This document shows, piece by piece, positions 24,777-33,298 of a stretch of DNA of 48,073 nt; positions within the stretch are counted from its first letter, which is position 1; each line of letters opens with the position of its first letter. The position numbers and the translations under genes are program-made. The notes below the pieces were generated by a model, which did no database searches, was not told the DNA's origin, and saw nothing but the letters and a program-made list of their open reading frames with translations. This DNA comes from Agromyces luteolus (GTDB lineage Bacteria; Actinomycetota; Actinomycetes; Actinomycetales; Microbacteriaceae), in NCBI RefSeq assembly GCF_009729855.1, contig NZ_WODA01000018.1:1-48073 (forward strand), written 5' to 3'.

Positions 24777-25109
24777 TCAGCCGTCGGTCGTCCGGACCGA
24801 TCTCCTCAGCTTGTCCTCGAATTCAGGAAGGTCCTGCTCCACGGTGTCGCGGATGATCGTCAGGTCGATGTAGGCATAGCCGTGGGCGATTCGGTTACGC
24901 GTGGCCCAGATGAACTTCCAGTCCGCGCCGAACGTTCGCTCGCGATATCCGTCACTGGCGTGTGAGACGGCCTCGATCGCCGCCGCCAACCGCAGGCTGA
25001 CCGCGTCCGCCACGGTCTCGTCATCGAGGTCCCCGCGCTCGAGATGGCGCTTCAGGGCTGCGAGGTGGGCCAAGGCGTCGTCGACGAGCTCTCGATCCGA
25101 CCGGCTCAC
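24777..25109 (-). CDS. HEPN-domain toxin, HepT/DUF86 family
   Basis: 110 residues, all-helical HEPN protein. The RX4HXY active motif is complete: Arg71, His76, Tyr78 in TRNRIAHGY. HEPN toxins of this family cleave RNA. The gene overlaps the upstream nucleotidyltransferase by four bases (ATGA), the classic HEPN-MNT arrangement (type VII toxin-antitoxin), in which the partner adds AMP to the motif's tyrosine and silences the toxin. Confidence 0.92.
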   Translation of the reverse strand: MSRSDRELVDDALAHLAALKRHLERGDLDDETVADAVSLRLAAAIEAVSHASDGYRERTFGADWKFIWATRNRIAHGYAYIDLTIIRDTVEQDLPEFEDKLRRSVRTTDG

Positions 25110-25597
25110 AGCGGAACCGCCTCACCCAGCACACGCTCGGCGAGGTGTTCTCGCAGCCCGCGAGCCGGAACGACGTCGACCTCGGCGCCGAGGAGATCTG
25201 CGAGTTCGGCCTCCAGGCGTGCAAGCGAGAACAGGCCGGTTCCCGGCTCGAGGTCGACGAGGAGATCGATGTCGGACTCAGCAGTGTCGGCACCGGACGC
25301 GACGCTGCCGAACACGCGCACGTTGCGGGCGCCGCGAGCGGCGGCGAGCTCGATGACCTTCCTGCGGTTCCGGGCAAGTGCGCGCCCGCGAGCCGATGCC
25401 CCGCGGAAATGCAGCAGTCGGGAGACCTCGGGCTGACTCCGCCCGACCGCAGCGGCGATCTCCCGCTGGGAGAGACCGGCCCGCGCTCCGGAGCGGACGG
25501 CATTCACGAGCATCGTGCGCGATCGCTCGTGCAGCTCATCGGCGGCGCGCGCGTCAGCGCGAATCCGATCGATGATGCCGGTCGGGTGTGGTCGCAT
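25106..25597 (-). CDS. MNT-type nucleotidyltransferase antitoxin with N-terminal HTH
   Basis: 163 residues. The C-terminal part is a minimal nucleotidyltransferase with the exact GSX10DXD motif (Gly97, Ser98, Asp109, Asp111) in FGSVASGADTAESDIDLLVD. Residues 40-62 (AGLSQREIAAAVGRSQPEVS) form a helix-turn-helix, so the antitoxin can probably also bind DNA and repress its own operon. ATG 25597 lies seven bases after TAGTAT with no ribosome-binding site. It precedes and overlaps the HEPN toxin gene. Confidence 0.92.
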   Translation of the reverse strand: MRPHPTGIIDRIRADARAADELHERSRTMLVNAVRSGARAGLSQREIAAAVGRSQPEVSRLLHFRGASARGRALARNRRKVIELAAARGARNVRVFGSVASGADTAESDIDLLVDLEPGTGLFSLARLEAELADLLGAEVDVVPARGLREHLAERVLGEAVPL

Positions 25598-25611
25598 ATA
25601 GCAAATACTAT
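25598..25611 (-). promoter_or_regulatory. Leaderless promoter and possible operator of the HEPN-MNT pair
   Basis: On the minus strand TAGTAT (25610-25605) is followed by seven bases and the ATG. ATAG-N6-CTAT (25598-25611) is an inverted repeat covering the -10 box up to the start codon, a natural site for autoregulation by the antitoxin's helix-turn-helix. Confidence 0.55.
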
Positions 25612-25709
25612 CAGCGAGGAGGAATCACTGAACCGGCGATGTCGATCCCGGCCCGCGCCGTTCGACGTACGAGATGAAGGCGACATCCGTCTCGACTCGA
25701 AGGGCAAAC

Positions 25710-26393
25710 ATGAACACCTCGACCTCCGGCACCGCGACCACCTTCGACCGGTCGGCCGCGACCACCCGCAGCATGCTCGGCTGGGGCGTGGTCGCCGGTC
25801 CGTTCTACCTCGTCGTCGGCCTCGCGCTCGCGCTCAGCCGGCCCGGGTTCGACCTCAGCCGGCACGCGCTCTCGCTGCTGATGCTCGGCGAATGGGGGTG
25901 GCTGCAGCGGGCGAACCTCGCGCTCGCGGGCATCATGACGATCGTCGCCGCGGTCGGGATGATCCGAGCCATCCGGAGTGGGCGCGGCCTCGCGCTCGGC
26001 GTGCTCACTTCCGTCTACGGAGGGGCGCTCGTGCTCAGCGCCGTGTTCGCCCCCGACCCGATGGGCGGCTTCCCGGCGGGTCAGGCGGATGGCACGGCGA
26101 GCCTCAGCGGCATCCTGCACCTGCTGTTCGGAGCCCTCGGGTTCGCGGCCGTCGCCGCGGCGGCGTTCGCGTATGCCGGGTGGAGCCGACGCGTCGGGGC
26201 GCCGAGGCGGGCGGCGCTCGGAGTGGTGCTCGGCGTGGTCATCGTCGGCGGCTTCTTCGGCGGTGCGGCGATGGCGACGACGGCGGCCGGCGTAGGGCTG
26301 CTGTGGCTGGCGGTCGTCGCGGCGTGGACGTGGCTCGCCGTGGCGTCGGCGCACGTGTACGCGTGGTCGCCGCATCCGCTCGGGGCACGGTGA
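25710..26393 (+). CDS. DUF998-like membrane protein
   Basis: 227 residues, about six membrane helices. The beginning GVVAGPFYLVVGLALALSRPGF with the loop DLSRHALSLLMLGEWGWLQ is typical of the DUF998 family; PDPMGGFPAGQADG lies in a later loop. Start chosen at ATG 25710, where GAAGGG lies seven bases upstream; an earlier in-frame ATG at 25674 has no such site. Function is unknown. It converges on the ferredoxin reductase gene, with a repeat array between the two. Confidence 0.8.
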   Translation: MNTSTSGTATTFDRSAATTRSMLGWGVVAGPFYLVVGLALALSRPGFDLSRHALSLLMLGEWGWLQRANLALAGIMTIVAAVGMIRAIRSGRGLALGVLTSVYGGALVLSAVFAPDPMGGFPAGQADGTASLSGILHLLFGALGFAAVAAAAFAYAGWSRRVGAPRRAALGVVLGVVIVGGFFGGAAMATTAAGVGLLWLAVVAAWTWLAVASAHVYAWSPHPLGAR

Positions 26394-26397
26394 CTGG

Positions 26398-26526
26398 GGT
26401 CTCGATACGGGCGCTTCGCGTCCTACTCGACCACCGGAGCGGGCGGGTCTCGATACGGGCGCTGCGCGTCCTACTCGACCACCGGAGCGTACGGGCGCTT
26501 CGCGTCCTACTCGACCACCGGGAGCG
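26398..26526. repeat. GGTCTCGATACG-family repeats, three copies in tandem
   Basis: Copies begin at 26398 and 26446 (full, about 39 bp: GGTCTCGATACGGGCGCTTC...CTACTCGACCACC) and a third, 5'-truncated copy spans about 26490-26526. The array fills the space between converging DUF998 and fprA genes. It is not a CRISPR array: spacers are short and similar. Confidence 0.9.
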
Positions 26527-26532
26527 GGCGGT

Positions 26533-27912
26533 TCAGACCTCGCCGCGCGAGATCGTCACCATCTCGTCGCGCGGCACGACCTTGATGCGCGTGCGCTCCT
26601 CGGCGGAGCCGAGGGCGAGCTCGTGCTCGTCGAGGCGGTGCCATCCGTCGAGGTCGGTCCAGCGGATGCCGCGGGCCTCGAGCATCTCGACGACCGACGC
26701 CTCCGACGGCGACTCGGGCCGCCACCAGTTGCCGAGGTCGTTGATGAGGTGCTTGATCGTCTCCATGGCGTCGGACTTGGTGTGGCCGATGAGGCCGACC
26801 GGTCCGCGCTTGATCCAGCCGGTCGCGTAGACGCCGTACATCTGACGCGACTGTCCGGTCTCGGGGTCGCGGATCAGGACCTGGCCCTCGTGGTTCGGGA
26901 TGACGCCGATCTCGCGGTCGAACGGGATGCCGGGCAACGGCGAACCGAAGTAGCCGACCGCGCGGTAGAGCGCCTGGATGGCGATCTCGCGGATCTCGCC
27001 GGTGCCGACGACGCCCCCCTCGCCGTCGGGCGCGGTGCGCTCGTACCGCAGCGCGGCCACACGGCCGTCGCCGTCGCCGACGACCTCGAGCGGCTTGGCG
27101 AAGAAGTGCAGGTGCAGTCGGCGCGAGGCCTGTCCGGTTTCGCGCTTGCGCCACTGCTGGAGCACCTTGTCGATCACGAAGACCTGCTTGTTGCCGGCGA
27201 CGGCCGCGCGTGCGGCGTCGTCGTAGTCGAAGTCCTCGTCGTAGACGATCATGTCGACGTCGCGAAGCTCGCCGAGCTCGCGCAGCTCGAGCGGCGTGAA
27301 CTTCACCGACGTCGGGCCGCGGCGGCCGAACACGTGCACGTCGGTCACCGGAGAGCGCGAGAGCCCCTCGTACACGTTCGCGGGGATCTCGGTCGGCAGC
27401 AGGTCCTCCGCGTGCTTCGCGAGCATGCGCGCCGCGTCGAGCGCTACGTTGCCGTTGCCGATCACACCGACCGACTCCGCGTCGAGCGGCCACTCGCGCG
27501 GGTAGTCGGGGTGCCCGTCGTACCAGCTGACGAAGTCGGCCGCGCCGTACGACCCCTCGAGCTCGACGCCCGGGATGTGCAGGTCGGCATCCTTCACCGC
27601 GCCCGTCGCGAAGATGACCGCGTTGTAGTGCTTCTTCAGGTCGGCGAGCGTGATGTCCTCGCCGAAGCGCACGTTGCCGAAGATGCGGATGTCGCCTCGG
27701 TCGAGCACCTCGCGGAGCGCCGTGATGATGCCCTTGATGCGCGGGTGGTCGGGGGCGACGCCGTAGCGGACGAGTCCGTAGGGCGCGGGCAGGTGATCGA
27801 ACAGGTCGATCGAGACGTCGAAGTTCCGCTCCGACTTCAGCAGGATGTCGGCGGCGTAGATGCCGGCCGGGCCGGCGCCCACGATGGCCAGGCGCAGCTT
27901 GTTCCTCGTCAC
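26533..27912 (-). CDS. fprA: Ferredoxin/adrenodoxin-type NADP+ reductase FprA
   Basis: 459 residues. FAD-binding LAIVGAGPAGIYAADIL at the N-terminus, the family block LPAPYGLVRYGVAPDHPRIK, the NADP-binding VIGNGNVALDAARML, FGRRGPTSVKF, and the C-terminal YATGWIKRGPVGLIGHTKSD are all diagnostic of the FprA/adrenodoxin reductase group. It passes electrons between NADPH and ferredoxins in the cytosol. GTG 27912 has AGGAGG nine bases upstream. It lies 64 bases after the polyprenyl synthase gene in the same direction. Confidence 0.94.
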   Translation of the reverse strand: MTRNKLRLAIVGAGPAGIYAADILLKSERNFDVSIDLFDHLPAPYGLVRYGVAPDHPRIKGIITALREVLDRGDIRIFGNVRFGEDITLADLKKHYNAVIFATGAVKDADLHIPGVELEGSYGAADFVSWYDGHPDYPREWPLDAESVGVIGNGNVALDAARMLAKHAEDLLPTEIPANVYEGLSRSPVTDVHVFGRRGPTSVKFTPLELRELGELRDVDMIVYDEDFDYDDAARAAVAGNKQVFVIDKVLQQWRKRETGQASRRLHLHFFAKPLEVVGDGDGRVAALRYERTAPDGEGGVVGTGEIREIAIQALYRAVGYFGSPLPGIPFDREIGVIPNHEGQVLIRDPETGQSRQMYGVYATGWIKRGPVGLIGHTKSDAMETIKHLINDLGNWWRPESPSEASVVEMLEARGIRWTDLDGWHRLDEHELALGSAEERTRIKVVPRDEMVTISRGEV

Positions 27913-27976
27913 CGGTCGGGTCCTCCTGTCGTCTCGGGCCTCGTCGGCTCGGGAGTCGTCGTCACGGGAGCAGGGC

Positions 27977-29095
27977 TCAACTCGAGCGCTCCACGATGGT
28001 GTCGGCGAAGCGCGTCAGCGCCTTCTTCACGCTGCCCTCGGGCACCGGTGCGAGCGCCTCGACGGCCTCGCGCGCCCAGCGGTGGGCCTCGGCGAGCGTC
28101 GCCCGCGTCGCTTCGTGCTCGCGCAACTCGTCGACGAGCGCGTCGACCGTCGCGCGCGACGGCACGATCCGGGCCGCGAGCGTGTTGGTGTCGAACGGGT
28201 CGCCCTGCTCGTCGGCCGGCGCGGGCAGCACGTCGCGGCGGATCCGGTCGAGCAGGTCGGCCGACGAGGCATCCGTCTTCGCCAGCTCTTCGAGCCGCAG
28301 CAGCGGCAGCGTCACGACGCCCGCGCGAAGGTCGGTTCCGGGCACCTTGCCGGTCTCCTCCGGCTGCGGCGACAGGTCGATCACGTCGTCGATCAGCTGG
28401 AACGCGACGCCGATCTTCTCGCCGAACGCGATGATGGGCGCCTCGAGCGCCGGGTCGGCGCTGCCGAACACGATGCCCGACTGCGCGGCCGCCGCGATGA
28501 GCGACCCGGTCTTGTCGGCGAGCACCTGGATGTAGTGCTCGATCGGGTCCTCGTCGGGGTCGGGTCCGACGGTCTCGTTGAGCTGGCCCAGCACGAGCCG
28601 CTCGAACGTGTCGGCCTGCATGCGGATGGCGCGCTCCCCGAGCTGCGCCATGAGCTGGCTCGCACGGGCGAACAGCAGGTCGCCCGTGAGGATCGCGACC
28701 GAGTTGCCCCACACGGTCTGCGCGCTCGGCACGCCGCGGCGGCGCTCCGACTCGTCCATGACGTCGTCGTGGTAGAGCGAGCCGAGGTGCGTGATCTCGA
28801 TCGCCATCGCCGCGGTCACCACGTCGTCGACCGAGCCGTCGCCGAGCTGCGCGGTGAGCAGCGTCAGCATGGGGCGCACGCGCTTGCCGCCCGCCTCGAG
28901 CAGGTAGCGGCTCGTGACATCCGCCACCGCATCCGCGAAGCGGACCTGCTCGGCCAGCCCCGCCTCGACGCGCTCGAGGCCGTCGTCGATGGCCCGGGCC
29001 ATGGCTCGATCGGCCGCGGAGGCGAACACCCGCTCGCTGAGGCCGAGATTGGCCGCGAGCGAGGAGGCGCGACGGACCGTGTGGCTCGGATTCAC
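27977..29095 (-). CDS. All-trans polyprenyl diphosphate synthase
   Basis: 372 residues. First aspartate-rich motif HDDVMDES (Asp110, Asp111, Asp114), second IDDVID (Asp236, Asp237, Asp240), and GGKRVRPMLTLL are the trans-prenyltransferase signatures. Small side chains (Gly-Ser-Leu-Tyr) before the first motif suggest a long-chain product. With the menaquinone genes around it, the likely product is the side-chain donor for MenA; this is context inference. GTG 29095 is seven bases after TAGGCT and has no ribosome-binding site. Confidence 0.92.
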   Translation of the reverse strand: MNPSHTVRRASSLAANLGLSERVFASAADRAMARAIDDGLERVEAGLAEQVRFADAVADVTSRYLLEAGGKRVRPMLTLLTAQLGDGSVDDVVTAAMAIEITHLGSLYHDDVMDESERRRGVPSAQTVWGNSVAILTGDLLFARASQLMAQLGERAIRMQADTFERLVLGQLNETVGPDPDEDPIEHYIQVLADKTGSLIAAAAQSGIVFGSADPALEAPIIAFGEKIGVAFQLIDDVIDLSPQPEETGKVPGTDLRAGVVTLPLLRLEELAKTDASSADLLDRIRRDVLPAPADEQGDPFDTNTLAARIVPSRATVDALVDELREHEATRATLAEAHRWAREAVEALAPVPEGSVKKALTRFADTIVERSS

Positions 29096-29195
29096 GTGCC
29101 CCAGCCTACCGAGAGCGAGCCGAGCGGATGCTGCGAGCTTGTCGAACGCGACGACGCCGACGCTCCACGGCGGCGGGTCCCGATGGGGGCGTCGA

Positions 29196-29337
29196 GGTCT
29201 CGATACGGGCGCTTCGCGTCCTACTCGACCACCGGGGCGACGTCCCGCGGGTCTCGATACGGGCGCTTCGCTCCTACTCGACCACCGGCGCGACGTCCCG
29301 CGGGTCTCGATACGGGCGCTTCGCGTCCTACTCGACC
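29196..29337. repeat. GGTCTCGATACG-family repeats, three tandem copies
   Basis: Copies start at 29196, about 29249 and 29303. The intervening GCGACGTCCCGCG is shared too, making a unit of about 53 bp. The last copy includes the stop codon of menG (29328-29330, minus strand), so the MenG C-terminus Pro-Val-Glu is repeat-encoded. Confidence 0.9.
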
Positions 29338-30059
29338 GGCGCGGCCACCGCGCCGGTCAGCGGCTTGCGCGCGCGGTGCAGCGCGACGATGCCGGCCGTG
29401 AGGTTGCGCCACGCGACATCCGCCCACCCGCTCTCGCGGATCCACCCGGCGAGCGTCGGCTGGTCGGGCCACGCGTTGATCGACTCGTTGAGGTAGTCGT
29501 AGGCGTCGTCGTTCGAGCTCGACAGCTTCACGAGCGGCGGCATGACGACCTTCTGGTAGAAGTCGTAGCCCGCGCGCACGACGCCCACCGGCGGGTGCGA
29601 GAACTCGCACACCACGAGGCGTCCGCCGGGCTTCGTCACCCGGAGGAACTCGGCGAGCGCTACCTTCGGCTCCTTCACGTTGCGGAGGCCGAACGAGATC
29701 GTCACCGCGTCGAAGTCGGCGTCGCCGAACGGCAGCTTCATCGCGTCGGCCTCGACGAACACGAGGTTCGGCACGTGCGCCTGACGCCGGCGGCCGACCT
29801 CGATCATGCCCGGCGAGAAGTCGGCGGCGACGACGCTCGCACCCGACTTCGCGAGGCTCGCGCTCGAGGTGCCCGTGCCCGCGGCGACGTCGAGGATGCG
29901 CTCGCCCGGCTTCGGCGCGATCGCCTTCGTCGTGGCGACCCGCCACAGCGCGGCGTTGCCGACCGACAGCACCGCGTTGGTGCGGTCGTAGCGCGCCGCG
30001 ACCCGGTCGAACATCGCCGAGACGTCACGGGGGTCCTTGCCGAGGTCTGCGCGCGTCAT
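29328..30059 (-). CDS. menG: Demethylmenaquinone methyltransferase MenG (UbiE family)
   Basis: 243 residues. SAM-binding motif I ILDVAAGTGTSS, then VVAADFSPGMIEVG, FVEADAMKLPFGDADFD and the UbiE family block TISFGLRNVKE, with the C-terminal YDYLNESINAWPDQ. It methylates demethylmenaquinone in the last step of menaquinone synthesis. ATG 30059 is seven bases after TAGACT (leaderless); frames extending to 30194 only read through intergenic DNA. The last residues come from a dispersed repeat. Confidence 0.95.
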   Translation of the reverse strand: MTRADLGKDPRDVSAMFDRVAARYDRTNAVLSVGNAALWRVATTKAIAPKPGERILDVAAGTGTSSASLAKSGASVVAADFSPGMIEVGRRRQAHVPNLVFVEADAMKLPFGDADFDAVTISFGLRNVKEPKVALAEFLRVTKPGGRLVVCEFSHPPVGVVRAGYDFYQKVVMPPLVKLSSSNDDAYDYLNESINAWPDQPTLAGWIRESGWADVAWRNLTAGIVALHRARKPLTGAVAAPVE

Positions 30060-30153
30060 GCCTGCGAGTCTACGGTCGCCCGGCTGGGCGGCCTCGGTGA
30101 GGGGCGAGGCCCTGCCGCGTGCTCCGCTCCCCTCCCCGCTCCACCCCACCCAC

Positions 30154-30221
30154 GAGTTCGCAGGACCAGGCACCCCATACCCGCCCCACGGCACCCATCG
30201 CGCCGCTCATCCTGCGAACTC
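30154..30221. repeat. Palindromic repeat family 2, copy A
   Basis: GAGTTCGCAGGA (30154-30165) and TCCTGCGAACTC (30210-30221) are perfect 12-bp arms. The 44-base interior closely matches that of copy B (CACCCCAT, CCGCCCCACGGCAC, CATCGCGCCGCTCA). Confidence 0.9.
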
Positions 30222-30266
30222 TCACGGCCCTGCCCATGCCCGCCCCTGCGCCCGACCTCGCCCACA

Positions 30267-30336
30267 CGAGTTCGCAGGACCAGACACCCCATCCCCGCCC
30301 CACGGCACACATCGCGCCGCTCACCCTGCGAACTCG
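30267..30336. repeat. Palindromic repeat family 2, copy B
   Basis: CGAGTTCGCAGG (30267-30278) and CCTGCGAACTCG (30325-30336) are perfect arms; interior nearly identical to copy A, in the same orientation 114 bases downstream. Confidence 0.9.
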
Positions 30337-30489
30337 CCACGCCGCGCGCGGCCGAACCTGAGAGTTTCCATGCATCGGGATGGAACTGGGGCCGGACGGC
30401 GTTGAATCGTGGTGGACGGCGCGGATGCGCCATCCGCTCGAAGCTCGAATCTCGAAGCTCGAGAAGCTCGTAGGAAGGTACAGCTGGGC

Positions 30490-30774
30490 ATGAAGGCGAT
30501 CTGGAACGGCACGGTCATCGCGGAGTCCGACGACACCGTCGTGGTGGAGGGCAACCACTACTTCCCGCGTGAGGCGATCCGCCCGGAGTACTTCGTCTCC
30601 AGCGACAACCGCACCGTGTGCCACTGGAAGGGCACCGCGAACTACTTCCACGTCGAGGTCGACGGCCAGCGCAACCCGAACGCGGCCTGGACCTACAACA
30701 CCCCGTCCGACGCGGCGGCGGAGATCCGCGAGCACGTCGCCTTCTGGCACGGCGTCGACGTCGTCCCCGCCTGA
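30490..30774 (+). CDS. DUF427 domain protein
   Basis: 94 residues, typical length for the family. MKAIWNGTVIAESDDTVVVE, NHYFPREAIR, VCHWKGTANYFHVEVDG and the ending AFWHGVDVV are the DUF427 pattern. ATG 30490 is fixed by this conserved start and by AGGAAGG about 11 bases upstream; an earlier in-frame ATG at 30409 would add repeat-like sequence. The function of the family is unknown; it is a small, probably cytosolic beta-rich protein. Confidence 0.92.
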   Translation: MKAIWNGTVIAESDDTVVVEGNHYFPREAIRPEYFVSSDNRTVCHWKGTANYFHVEVDGQRNPNAAWTYNTPSDAAAEIREHVAFWHGVDVVPA

Positions 30775-30874
30775 GGCGGGTGACGCGCACCGCGCGGGGA
30801 GCGACCGCGCCGCGCTGCGGCGCCCCGGCGGCCCGCGTGAATCGCCCCCGCACCCTCCGGCGTAGGCTGGTCCG

Positions 30875-32179
30875 GTGACGCGAACGGATGCCGCGGCGCC
30901 TCCCGCCGCCGACACGAGGTTGCGCGTCCGCACCGTCGCGGTCGACGAGACCGCGCCGCTCGTGCCTCGCCTCGACCCCCGCCATCCGCTGCTCTGGATG
31001 CGCCGCGGCGAGGGCATCATCGGCCTCGGCGAGGTGCTGCGCATCGAGACGTGCGGGGCCGACCGGGTCGCCGACGCCGCCCGCGAGTGGCAGCGCGTCG
31101 CCGCGAGCGCCGATGTCGACGATCGCGTCGGGCTCCCGGGCAGCGGCCTCGTCGCGTTCGGCGCGATCGCGTTCGCGGACGAGTCCGCGGCGACGAGCGT
31201 GCTCGTCGTGCCCGAGATCGTGCTCGGCCGTCGCGACGGGCGCGCGTGGGTCACGCGCATCGAACTCGTCGACGGGGCATCCGCGCCGCCGCCGGCACCG
31301 GTCGAACTGCCCGCGCCCGCACCGAAGCGCGACGTGCCGCGCGTGCGCTTCGCGCCAGGCTCGATGCCGCCCGAGGCATACACGGGCGCCGTCGGCGAGG
31401 CGGTGCGCCGCATCGACGACGGCCGGTTCGAGAAGGTCGTGCTAGCGCGCGAGATCGTCGGCACGCTGCACGAGGATGCGGGGCTGCGTGCAGCGCTCGC
31501 GAAGCTCGCCGACGACTACCCCGACACGTGGGTGTTCGCGGTCGACGGCCTCATCGGCGCGAGCCCCGAGACGCTCGTGCGCGTCGACCACGGCACGGTC
31601 TCGGCGCGCGTGCTCGCCGGCACGGCGTCGCGCGGGCGGGACGCGGCATCCGATCGCGCCCAGGCGGCGCGCCTCGCGGCCTCGCACAAGGACCTCGCCG
31701 AGCACGCCCTCGCCGTCGAGAGCGCCGTCGCGACGCTCGCACCGCACACCGCGCGACTCGACGCGAGCCCCGAGCCGTTCACGCTGCAGCTGCCGAACCT
31801 CTGGCACCTCGCGACCGACCTCAAGGGCACGCTCGGCGACGGGTCGAGCTCGCTCGATCTCGTGCGCGCGGTGCACCCGACGGCCGCGGTCGCGGGCACG
31901 CCCCGGAACGTCGCGCTCGCGGCGATCGCGGAGCTCGAGGGCTTCGACCGCGGACGCTACGCCGGGCCGGTGGGCTGGGTCGACGCCGACGGCGACGGCG
32001 AGTGGGCGATCGCCCTGCGCTGCGCGCAGGTGTCGACGGATGGCACGGTGCGCGCGTATGCCGGATGCGGCATCGTCCACGACTCGGTGCCGGCCGACGA
32101 ACTCGCCGAGACCGACATGAAGTTCCGGCCCATCGTCGAGGCGTTCGGCGCGCCGCCGCCCTCGCCGCCCGTGCCGTAG
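30875..32179 (+). CDS. menF: Isochorismate synthase MenF
   Basis: 434 residues. C-terminal chorismate-binding domain (about 165-420) with FEKVVLAREI, SPETLVRV, RVLAGTASRG, HPTAAVAGTPRNVAL, YAGPVGWVD and the terminal AGCGIVHDSVPADELAETDMK (given in two parts: AGCGIV and ADELAETDMK). It converts chorismate to isochorismate, the first committed menaquinone step; a siderophore-type paralogue is possible, but the neighbourhood points to MenF. GTG 30875 lies six bases after TAGGCT, without ribosome-binding site. Confidence 0.93.
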   Translation: MTRTDAAAPPAADTRLRVRTVAVDETAPLVPRLDPRHPLLWMRRGEGIIGLGEVLRIETCGADRVADAAREWQRVAASADVDDRVGLPGSGLVAFGAIAFADESAATSVLVVPEIVLGRRDGRAWVTRIELVDGASAPPPAPVELPAPAPKRDVPRVRFAPGSMPPEAYTGAVGEAVRRIDDGRFEKVVLAREIVGTLHEDAGLRAALAKLADDYPDTWVFAVDGLIGASPETLVRVDHGTVSARVLAGTASRGRDAASDRAQAARLAASHKDLAEHALAVESAVATLAPHTARLDASPEPFTLQLPNLWHLATDLKGTLGDGSSSLDLVRAVHPTAAVAGTPRNVALAAIAELEGFDRGRYAGPVGWVDADGDGEWAIALRCAQVSTDGTVRAYAGCGIVHDSVPADELAETDMKFRPIVEAFGAPPPSPPVP

Positions 32180-32330
32180 GACTCAGCCCGCCCGCGGGCT
32201 GCGCTGCATGCGTAGCGATTCTGCGCACTCGCCGGCTCGCCCGGGTACCGCAGCTCCGCCAGCCGCATCGCCGAATCCGCGCGCCGCATCGCGCCAGTCG
32301 CACGCCGAATCGGCGCGAAGGCTCGAACCC

Positions 32331-32356
32331 CTCATGTGCACGCGGCTGCACATGAG
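32331..32356. repeat. Perfect 10-bp hairpin CTCATGTGCA
   Basis: CTCATGTGCA (32331-32340), 6-base loop, TGCACATGAG (32347-32356), between the converging menF and PPK2 genes. It is less GC-rich than the surroundings, so it may be a binding site as well as a hairpin. Confidence 0.6.
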
Positions 32357-32379
32357 CGGTACGGCACATCACCCGCGCT

Positions 32380-32396
32380 CGGCTCGGACCGAGCCG
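32380..32396 (-). terminator. GC-rich hairpin after PPK2
   Basis: CGGCTCGG-A-CCGAGCCG, an 8-bp palindrome around one base, 45 bases past the PPK2 stop and within the menF/PPK2 converging space. No T-run is present. Apart from this and the hairpin at 32331, the 261-base interval shows nothing gene-like. Confidence 0.45.
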
Positions 32397-32440
32397 GAAC
32401 CGTCGCGGCCCCGCGGCATCCGCCCGGCCCCGACCCGCAC

Positions 32441-33298
32441 TCAGCCCGTCGCGAGCCGCGCCTTCTGTTCCTCGATGTCGTAGTCGGCGAGCGGCCAGTC
32501 GAGCTTCATGCCCTCGAGCGCGTCGATCAGCAGGTGCTGCACCGCGAGCCGCGCGTACCACTTGTGGTCGGCCGGCACGACGTACCAGGGCGCGTACGGC
32601 GTCGTCGTGCGGTCGAACACGACCTGGTACGCCTCGCGGTACTTCGGCGCGAGCATCCGCTCGTCGATGTCGCCGGGGTTGAACTTCCAGTGCTTGTCGC
32701 GCCGTTCTAGGCGCTTCAGCAGGCGTGACCGCTGCTCGTCCATCGAGATGTGCAGCATGACCTTGATGATCGTGGTGCCGGATGCCGCGAGCTCGGCCTC
32801 GAACTCGTTGATCGCGTCGTAGCGGCGCTCGATCTCCTCCGGAGGCGCGAGTTCCCGGACGCGGCCGATGAGCACGTCCTCGTAGTGGGACCGGTCGAAG
32901 ACGCCGATCATGCCCGGCTCCGGCACCTCCTTGCGGATGCGCCAGAGGAAGTCGTGCGCGAGCTCCTCCTCCGTCGGCTTCTTGAACGTCGCCAGCTGCA
33001 CGCCCTGCGGGTCGACCGCGCTCATGACGTGCTTGACGATGCCGCCCTTCCCGGCCGTGTCCATCGCCTGCAGCACGAGCAGGATGCGACGGGGATCGTC
33101 GCCCATCTGGTGCCCGGCGAACAGCTGCTCCTGCAGACCTGCCAGGATCCCGGCACCGACCGCGAGCGACTTCTCGGCCTCCCGCTTCTTCCCCTCGAAC
33201 CCGGGCGCCGACCCGGTGTCGACGTCGGCGAGCACGAAGTCCTGCCGCACGCGCAGCACGTCCATCGGATCGCTCGCCCAGTACTTCTCCAGCCCCAC
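32441..33298 (-). CDS. ppk2: Polyphosphate kinase 2 (PPK2 family)
   Basis: 285 residues from GTG 33298 (GGGGAG four bases upstream; a start at 33340 would add a basic tail). Walker A AMDTAGKGG with the following IVKHVMSAVDPQGVQ, Walker B-type FDRSHYEDVLIGRV and the lid segment RLERRDKHWKFNPGDIDER are the PPK2 signatures. It transfers phosphate between polyphosphate and nucleotides. A single domain indicates class I or III; the substrate (ADP or AMP) cannot be told from here. Confidence 0.93.
   Translation of the reverse strand: MGLEKYWASDPMDVLRVRQDFVLADVDTGSAPGFEGKKREAEKSLAVGAGILAGLQEQLFAGHQMGDDPRRILLVLQAMDTAGKGGIVKHVMSAVDPQGVQLATFKKPTEEELAHDFLWRIRKEVPEPGMIGVFDRSHYEDVLIGRVRELAPPEEIERRYDAINEFEAELAASGTTIIKVMLHISMDEQRSRLLKRLERRDKHWKFNPGDIDERMLAPKYREAYQVVFDRTTTPYAPWYVVPADHKWYARLAVQHLLIDALEGMKLDWPLADYDIEEQKARLATG

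Larger units (their letters stand above)
30060..30489. other. 430-base gene-free interval with two repeats
   Basis: Between the divergent menG and DUF427 genes. It holds the menG -10 box (30067-30072, minus strand), two palindromic units of family 2 (30154-30221 and 30267-30336), and near 30437-30470 a run of overlapping CTCGAA/GCTCGAAG words before the DUF427 ribosome-binding site. I see no convincing gene or RNA. Confidence 0.7.

Noticed and set aside
26398..26526. CRISPR array
   Set aside because: Copies are spaced by only a few similar bases, vary in sequence and one is truncated; no cas genes are nearby.
29196..29337. CRISPR array or tandem operators
   Set aside because: The units are identical to repeats at other gene ends and the inter-unit sequence is itself repeated, so there are no unique spacers.
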